Source: Kribbella jiaozuonensis (GTDB lineage Bacteria > Actinomycetota > Actinomycetes > Propionibacteriales > Kribbellaceae). From it: DNA of 64,000 nucleotides. The notes under the pieces are model-generated. The model had not been told where the DNA came from. It did not search any database and worked only from the letters and a program-made list of their open reading frames with translations. This document shows, one piece after another, positions 58,610 through 64,000 of the stretch (the first letter of the stretch is position 1; the number at the start of each line of letters is the position of its first letter). The position numbers and the translations under genes were made by a program. The DNA lies in contig NZ_SZPZ01000004.1 of the NCBI RefSeq assembly GCF_005233875.1, forward strand, positions 434,001 to 498,000, in the 5' to 3' direction.

Positions 58610-58659
58610 TCGTCGTCGGGCCGTTAAGCTCGGAGGCCGGTGCACCCCGAGGAGGCCCC

Positions 58660-60944
58660 GTGTTCCAACCGCTGCACGCTTCTGCGACGAGAGCAGTTGA
58701 GAAACTCCGCGACATCGGTGAACCACTACCCGACGACGTTGCCGGTCAGTTGGCCAAGCTGGCCGAAGGTTCGCAGTCCTCGACCGCGGTCGAGGACCTG
58801 CTCCGTCCGTATGTTCTGGTCGATGTCCGCATCGACGAGCAAGGCCTGCCGATGAGTACGCCGGGCGCCGCCCCTCCGCGCCTGGTCCAGCACGGCTGGC
58901 GCAGCTTCCTGGTCCGGATCGAGAACCCACATCGGCTGGTCGGCGAGCTCGCCGCGCAGTCGAACCATGTGCTCGGCACCATCGACTACCACAGCCACGC
59001 CGCGCGCATCGCGATGCCGGACACGTTGACGATCGTCCCGCGGATCGAGCGCAGCCGGCTGGAGGTGAAGCTGGCCGGGCCGACCGATGTGTCCGGCGTT
59101 GACGTCGAGTACAAGGTGATCAGTCTGTACGGCCGCGACGGCGGCACCCACAAGGGCGAGCTGGCATTCGTCCTGGCCGTCGAGGAGGCCGAGCACAGCT
59201 ACACCAGGCCGCCGATGGCGAAGGCGTGGCGGCGGATGGGATCGGAGATTCGGCAGTACGAGGCGTCGTACGAGTTCGACTGTCTGCCGGCGCGCGACAT
59301 CCGGTTCGACATCCGCGAGCCCGACGGCAGCAGCTGCGTTGCGGCGCTCACCGTTCGCGACTCGCAACGGCGGTCGTACCCGTCGAAGGGGATGCGGCTC
59401 GCGCCGGACATGTTCTTCCATGAGCACGTTTATCGCGCGACCGGTGAGGTGATCACGCTCCCGGCCGGTCAGTACGAGATCTCCGCGCGGCGCGGACCGG
59501 AGTACCGCGAGGTGAAGGTCGAGGTGGAGCTGACGGCCGACGACGATGCGGTGACGATCGAGCTCGATCGGTGGGCCGATCCGGCGCGTCACGGCTACTA
59601 CTCGGGCGACCCGCACATCCACGCCGGCGGCTGTTCGCACTACAGCGTGCCGTCCGAGGGCGTCACGCCGGAGACGATGATCCGGCATGTCCGCGGCGAA
59701 GGCCTGTGGATGGGCAGCGTGCTCACCTGGGGACCGTGCTACTACCACCAGAAGCAGTTCTTCAGCGGCCTGTCGATCAGCCCACGCGCGGAGCTGGAGT
59801 GGCCGGCCATGCAGCAGGCCCAGGGGATGAACTGGGATCCGCAGGACACCGATCATGACGGACAGAGCCTGCTGCGGTACGACCTCGAGGTGTCGGGCTT
59901 CCCGTCCAGCCACTCGGGTCACGTGATCCTGCTCGGGCTCACCGACCAGGACTATCCCGGGACGAAGATCATCGAGGACTGGCCGTCGTACAACCTGCCG
60001 GTGATGCGCTGGGGTCACGCGCAGAACGCGATGGTCGGATACGCGCACTGCGGGCTCGGTCTCTCGGTCGGCACGAGCGAGCTGCCGAACTACGTGATCC
60101 CGGAATTCCAGTCGATCGGGTCGAACGAGATCATCGTCGACGTACCGCTCGGTGCGGCCGACTTCCAGTGCGGCGCCGAGTTCGATCCGGCCGCGGAGCT
60201 GAACATCTGGTACCACCTGCTGAACGTCGGCTACCGGACGCTGATGCTCGGCGAGACCGACTACCCCTGCATCTACGACGACGGCCCCGGCGTCGGGCGC
60301 ACGTACGTCCAGCTGCCCGAGCCGCCGCAAGGCCCGCAGGCCTTGGAATCATGGCTCGGTGGCTTGAAGGACCGGGCGTCGTACTTCGGCGACGGCCGGA
60401 GCCAGTCTACGACTTCGCGATCGACGGCGACACCAGCCGCGAGCAGACCGCGGACGCCGCAGGACCGGTCCGGGTCAGCGCGACCGTCGCGGCCTGGCTG
60501 CCCGAGGAAGCGCCTGCCTTGCCCGCGGCGGGTCAACCGGCGTACAGCGCTCCGGTCGGCTGGCATCTCGAACGCTCGCGGATCGGCCGGACCCGCAACG
60601 TGCTCGTCGAGGTACTGGTCAACGGTGTGCCGGTCGCGTCGCAGGAGCTGGTTGCTGACGGCAACGAGCAGGCGATCGAGTTCGACGTACCGCTGGAGCG
60701 TTCGTCCTGGGTGGCGTTGCGGATCCTGCGCAGCGTGCACACCCAGCCGATCTTCGTCGAGTTCGCAGGGCAGCCGATCCGTGCCTCCCGGCGGAGCGCG
60801 CAGTGGCTCCACGACTCGGTCGACGCACTCTGGAACGCCAAGTCCGGTTTCATCCGCGAGACCGAGCGGGCCGAGGCACGCGAGGCGTACGACGCCGCGC
60901 AGGCCACCTACCTGACCCGCCGCGACGAATCCGAGGTGGACTGA
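58660..60944 (+). pseudogene. Large CehA/McbA-like metallohydrolase gene with one-base frameshift
   Basis: GAGGAGG precedes the GTG at 58660. About 580 codons are intact. They encode an N-terminal region, a beta-rich domain and a PHP-like metallohydrolase domain with YYSGDPHIHAGGCSHYSVPS (metal motif), TWGPCYYHQKQFF and VGYAHCGLGLSVG. Near 60403 one base is missing: the frame turns into a nonsense run, while a second frame continues with VYDFAIDGDTSREQTADAA and ends at the TGA 60942-60944. Restored, the protein would have about 761 residues. No signal peptide is visible. The next gene overlaps its stop by one base. Confidence 0.8.
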
Positions 60945-61333
60945 TGTACGGCGAACCCGCCGGCTGCTGCGGCCCGGTCGACACCAAGGCCCCGATCTCC
61001 GTCACGATCAACCCGGAGGCGCGCGTCAACGTCGCCCGGACCGCGACCCGGGTCGCGCCCGTCGCTCCGGGGCACTGGCACCCGATCGACGTCACGATCG
61101 TCAACGACGGCTACGTCACCGGGCAGCTCGTCATCGAGAGCGACCCGGTGCCCGGCGTCGAGCTGGACCTGCCACCACACGACCTCACCGGCGAGCATCG
61201 CCAGGAAGGCGCGATCCGGGTCCGCTTCGACTCCCCTACGGTTGTCGACGTCACGCTGAACTTCCGGGCGTTGGGCGCGCTGGGCGGTCTCGCCAACCAC
61301 AGTGCGCTGCATCTACTGCTTCGGAGTCAGTAG
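60944..61333 (+). CDS. Hypothetical protein coupled to the metallohydrolase gene
   Basis: This 129-residue protein has an N-terminus with EPAGCCGPVDTKAPISVT and a beta-sandwich-like remainder (HWHPIDVTIVNDGYVTGQLV, IRVRFDSPTVVDVTLNFRAL). The paired cysteines at residues 8-9 are notable. I recognise no family. Its ATG overlaps the upstream stop by one base (TGATG), so the two are translationally coupled. The end overlaps the convergent secreted-protein gene by 7 bases. Confidence 0.7.
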   Translation: MYGEPAGCCGPVDTKAPISVTINPEARVNVARTATRVAPVAPGHWHPIDVTIVNDGYVTGQLVIESDPVPGVELDLPPHDLTGEHRQEGAIRVRFDSPTVVDVTLNFRALGALGGLANHSALHLLLRSQ

Positions 61334-62337
61334 GTCTTGTAGTAGATGAGTTCGCCGGATTCACCGGCCGCCGCGCCTTCGCTGGGGATGAACAGCGTCA
61401 CCACGAAGGCCGGCTGGCCGTTCGGCGCTTTGAGGTTGGTGATGGTGGGGTTGGCGAACGCCGTACTGCCGCCGTTGGTCTGGATCGTCGTCCGGTCCGC
61501 GTTGCCGGTCTGGTAGTCGTAGACGAACGTCCGCCACGAGCCGAAGTCGCCCTTGGTGTACTGGCCTTCGATCAACCCGAAGCTGTAACCCTGGAACGTG
61601 GTGTTGTCGCGGTCGCCGATGTTGCCGTTGACACCCCAGTAGAGCAAGGCGTTGTCGAAGTTCGGCTGGGCGGACGTGGACCACGAATTGAAGTTGGTGA
61701 GCGTACCGCGCTGCTGCCGGTCGCGATCGCAGTTCCACCAGTAGTGGCCGCCGAGGTCGATCGTCGAGTGATCGATGTCGGGCGACAACGTCACGCTGTA
61801 GATGTTCGGGGTGCCTTCCGCGCACGACGAGAGCCGGCGGGGTGCGTCGTACGAGCGGCTGACGTTGCCGGCCAGGAGATCCGCGCGATTGGCGAAGTAC
61901 CGGAAGGCGAGGTGGTTGTTGCCGCCGCCGGGCTGTTCCTGCTCCCACGCGAGGACGAACCCGCCGTTCGAGGCCTGGATGATCGTCGGCTGCGACGCGG
62001 GGCCGGTGTTGCTGCCGGCCAGCTCGCGAACCCAATGCCAGTTGAGCAGATCCGTCGAGGTCGCGAGGTTCACCCGGAAGTGGCCGTCGCTCGCCAGGTG
62101 GTGTGAGACCGCGAGATAGCCACCGGTCGAGTCCTGGATGATCTTCACCGTGTCCATGACATGACCGGCGTCGTCCTTCACGCCGTACCGCTTGCCGGTG
62201 GCGCCGGCGACGTTCTCGACGATGCCGCGGAGCTCGGCCCGCGCGGGATCGGAGGCGGCGGTCGTCGACGCCTCCGCCGGCACAACGGCCGCGGTCAGCA
62301 TCGTGGCAGCGAGCAGTACAGGAAGAATTCTCAGCAT
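61327..62337 (-). CDS. Secreted beta-propeller-like protein
   Basis: The 336-residue protein has a signal peptide (ILPVLLAATMLTAAVVPAEA, cleavage near residue 23). A repetitive beta domain resembling a five-bladed propeller of glycoside hydrolase/sialidase type follows: GGYLAVSHHLASDGHFRVNL, ASQPTIIQASNGGFVLAWEQ, NIYSVTLSPDIDHSTIDLGG. No catalytic triad can be named with confidence. Its Shine-Dalgarno GAGGGA lies in the 3' arm of a long inverted repeat (62345-62385), so translation may be controlled. It is probably an extracellular glycan-interacting protein. Confidence 0.75.
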   Translation of the reverse strand: MLRILPVLLAATMLTAAVVPAEASTTAASDPARAELRGIVENVAGATGKRYGVKDDAGHVMDTVKIIQDSTGGYLAVSHHLASDGHFRVNLATSTDLLNWHWVRELAGSNTGPASQPTIIQASNGGFVLAWEQEQPGGGNNHLAFRYFANRADLLAGNVSRSYDAPRRLSSCAEGTPNIYSVTLSPDIDHSTIDLGGHYWWNCDRDRQQRGTLTNFNSWSTSAQPNFDNALLYWGVNGNIGDRDNTTFQGYSFGLIEGQYTKGDFGSWRTFVYDYQTGNADRTTIQTNGGSTAFANPTITNLKAPNGQPAFVVTLFIPSEGAAAGESGELIYYKTY

Positions 62338-62344
62338 GGGCGGT

Positions 62345-62385
62345 GTCCCTCGTGATGGGATTGCTGCGGATCCGTCACGAGGGAC
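62345..62385 (-). promoter_or_regulatory. Inverted repeat sequestering the Shine-Dalgarno of the secreted-protein gene
   Basis: GTCCCTCGTGA (62345-62355) and TCACGAGGGAC (62375-62385) form a perfect 11-bp stem with a 19-base loop. On the minus strand the GAGGGA Shine-Dalgarno of the gene starting at 62337 lies in the arm nearest the start codon, so pairing would hide it. It could also be an operator or a terminator of the upstream hydrolase gene. Confidence 0.55.
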
Positions 62386-62427
62386 GCTACGCCCACTCCG
62401 GCGTACCGGCCGGAGCTTCGGGCGTGT

Positions 62428-63309
62428 TCAGCTCGCCTTGGCCGGGGCGTAGCGCGTGGCGAAGTCGAGGGCGGTCTGGGCGACCTCCTGCCAGCCGTGG
62501 TCGATGGTCAGCGCGTGCCCGCGGTTCGGCATCTTCTTGATCTCGGTGACACTCGGGTTGCGCTTCTGCCGCTTGTACGACGCGTTGGCGATCGCCCACG
62601 GAACGGTGTGGTCCTTCTCGCCGTCGAGGATCAGCAACGGACCACGGTCGGGGTTCATCGTGTCGACCCGTGCCTCGGTCCGGGGGTTGATGTTGGCGCT
62701 GCCCATCTGCGCCAGCGCCATCCCGGACGCCGCCACGTGGTACGTGTCGTAGAGTTGGTGTGCCTCGTCCTCGTCGAGGGCGTTCGCCCAGGCGTACTTG
62801 AACTGGTCGAAGCTGAGCGTGATGCTCCGGCCCCGCCACTTCGGGTTCACCAGGAACGGCCCGCTCGACTTGAGCACGGACGGTGGCAGCGGCAGCACGC
62901 CGCGGAAGACGCCCGGGTCGATGGCGACCGTCGCCGCCGCGAGTCCACGGCCGGCGATCATCTGCGCCACGAGTCCGCCGGTCGAGTGCCCCATGACGAC
63001 GGGCTTCTGGTCGAGCTTGCGGATCACTTCGGCGGTGTGGTCGGCGACCTGCTTCAGGGTCTTCTTCGCGAAGATCTCCGGATTCGTCCGCGCCTGTTCG
63101 ACCGTTGCCGGATCGTCCGGCCAGTCCGGTGTCAGTGGCGCATACCCGGCGCGCTTGAACAACTCCGCCCAGTTGTCCCAGCTGCTCGGCAGCAGCCAGA
63201 GTCCGTGCACGAACACGACCGGCGTGGTGCCGGAGGCGTTCGCGGCCTCGATCTCCAGACTCTCTCGCTGCGAAATGCCGGATCCGCCCCGGCGATCAGT
63301 GGTGCTCAT
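62428..63309 (-). CDS. Alpha/beta-fold hydrolase
   Basis: The 293-residue protein is an alpha/beta hydrolase: VVFVHGLWLLPSSWDNW, nucleophile in VVMGHSTGGLVAQM, acid region LLILDGEKDHTVPW and catalytic histidine in MPNRGHALTIDHGW. No signal peptide is visible. GAGGAGG lies just before the ATG at 63309. The substrate is unknown. It is divergent from the isocitrate lyase/PEP mutase-family gene, with 110 bases between the starts. Confidence 0.86.
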   Translation of the reverse strand: MSTTDRRGGSGISQRESLEIEAANASGTTPVVFVHGLWLLPSSWDNWAELFKRAGYAPLTPDWPDDPATVEQARTNPEIFAKKTLKQVADHTAEVIRKLDQKPVVMGHSTGGLVAQMIAGRGLAAATVAIDPGVFRGVLPLPPSVLKSSGPFLVNPKWRGRSITLSFDQFKYAWANALDEDEAHQLYDTYHVAASGMALAQMGSANINPRTEARVDTMNPDRGPLLILDGEKDHTVPWAIANASYKRQKRNPSVTEIKKMPNRGHALTIDHGWQEVAQTALDFATRYAPAKAS

Positions 63310-63419
63310 CCCCGCCTCCTCAGTATTCTCGAGTCCTGCAGTCTGTTCTGGGAACTCCTCTGGAGACGTTGACAGGGCAGACCTCCGGTTTGTGACACCA
63401 CGTCGAGGCTCGAGGCGAC

Positions 63420-64000
63420 ATGACCGAACTCCAGCAGCAATGCGAGCTACTGCGCTCGCTCCATCGCCCGGGCAATCCGTTGCTCCTACCGAACGCCTGG
63501 GATGCGGCCACGGCGCGAGCTGTGGTCGCCGCCGGCTATCCGGTCGTCGCGACCACGAGTGGCGGAGTTGCTGCGTCCCTCGGGTACGAGGACCACGAGG
63601 GTGCGCCGGGCGACGAGATGCTCGCCGCGGCGGCACGGATCGTGCGGGCGGTCGACGTACCGGTGTCAGTGGATGCCGAGGGCGGCTATCGGATGGAGCC
63701 GGCCGAGATTGTCGAGGCGCTGCTGGCAGTAGGTGCTGCCGGCTGCAATCTCGAGGACACCGATCATCGCGACGGTGGGCTGCGCGACCCCGGCGTACAC
63801 GCTGAGTGGCTGATCGCGATTCGCGAGGCCGCGGCGGCGCGCGACTACCCGCTCGTCATCAACGCCCGGATCGACGTGTTCATCGCACCGTTCATGGCCG
63901 GCGCCGGACCGGAGGCGTACGCAGAGCTGGTACCGGAAGCGACCGGGCGCGCGAAGGCCTACTTCGACGCGGGCGTCGACTGCGTCTACCCGATCGGTCC
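63420..64000 (+). CDS. Isocitrate lyase/PEP mutase-family protein (3' end outside window)
   Basis: The frame is open from the ATG at 63420 to the window end, giving about 193 residues of a protein likely to have 260-280. It shows the PEP mutase/isocitrate lyase barrel: LLLPNAWDAATARAVVAAGY, VPVSVDAEGGYRMEPAEI, CNLEDTDHRDGGLRDP and LVINARIDVF. The acidic metal ligands in SVDAEGGY and LEDTD are present. Members cleave or isomerise 2-hydroxy or phosphono acids; the exact substrate cannot be told from this part. It is divergent from the alpha/beta hydrolase gene. Confidence 0.87.
   Translation, partial: MTELQQQCELLRSLHRPGNPLLLPNAWDAATARAVVAAGYPVVATTSGGVAASLGYEDHEGAPGDEMLAAAARIVRAVDVPVSVDAEGGYRMEPAEIVEALLAVGAAGCNLEDTDHRDGGLRDPGVHAEWLIAIREAAAARDYPLVINARIDVFIAPFMAGAGPEAYAELVPEATGRAKAYFDAGVDCVYPIG

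Noticed and set aside
58726..60330. Long minus-strand open frame opposite the large metallohydrolase
   Set aside because: It is antisense to clear metal-binding motifs and has shadow composition.
1..64000. CRISPR arrays, tRNA or rRNA genes, insertion sequences, integrases and phage genes
   Set aside because: Looked for and not seen: no regularly spaced repeats, transposase motifs, integrase catalytic residues or recognisable structural RNA genes apart from the riboswitch.

Overview
The window is about 68-70% GC chromosomal DNA of an actinomycete. A soil Actinomycetota of the Kribbella/Nocardioidaceae type fits best. This is inferred from a WhiB protein, F420-type luciferase-like oxidoreductases, several Tat-exported enzymes, an ECF41-like sigma factor, large LuxR/LAL regulators, a DipZ thiol protein, many GTG starts and leaderless promoters, and the abundant GTAC context. 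No rRNA, tRNA, insertion sequence, prophage or CRISPR array was seen. The gene content is accessory: catabolism, regulation and stress response.

Layout. 1-5 kb: the tail of a beta-rich protein, then a minus-strand operon (Tat-exported small protein, DUF4331 protein, His-rich small protein) divergent from dipZ-trxA. 5-11 kb: an MDR reductase, a luciferase-like oxidoreductase, a Tat-exported PHP metallohydrolase, and two metallo-beta-lactamase-fold paralogues flanking an SDR, divergent from a MalT-type LuxR regulator. 13.9-23.7 kb: a fucoside/acid-sugar locus. Sugar-lactone hydrolase, aldo/keto reductase and enolase-superfamily dehydratase are divergent from a LysR regulator, followed by an ABC sugar importer without an ATPase and a GH95 alpha-L-fucosidase. 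Matching inverted repeats lie in the LysR promoter region and before the importer. 23.7-31 kb: a frameshifted LAL regulator, a DUF302 protein, a LapA-like protein, a universal stress protein-FHA-small protein operon whose last two products share an INNVGRDQ motif, a cupin-TPR protein and a phosphotransferase. 31-45.8 kb: an OhrR/MarR regulator with its palindrome, alpha/beta hydrolases (one fused to a LuxR domain), a quinone reductase, a Ser/Thr kinase, a rhomboid-like protein, an HD protein, oxidoreductases, a flippase-like protein, a Gfo/Idh/MocA protein behind a LacI-type operator, an OmpA-like protein, an aquaporin and a DUF4091 protein. 45.9-56 kb: a secreted propeller protein, WhiB, a frameshifted Rv1733c-like gene, an esterase, a short ECF41-like sigma factor, a second LAL regulator, a ferritin-like protein, a secreted hydrolase, and a TetR regulator divergent from an exporter-like protein. 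56.3-58.6 kb: a cobalamin riboswitch controlling cbtB-cbtA and an FhuF-like iron-sulfur gene, next to a fragment of metE. 58.6-64 kb: a frameshifted large metallohydrolase coupled to a small protein, a secreted propeller-like protein, an alpha/beta hydrolase and a truncated PEP mutase/isocitrate lyase-family gene.

The clearest gene teams are the fucose locus, the cobalt-uptake operon under B12 control, the DipZ/thioredoxin pair beside the DUF4331 operon, and the USP-FHA-small protein operon. Three genes carry single-base frame breaks, which are either real lesions or assembly errors.
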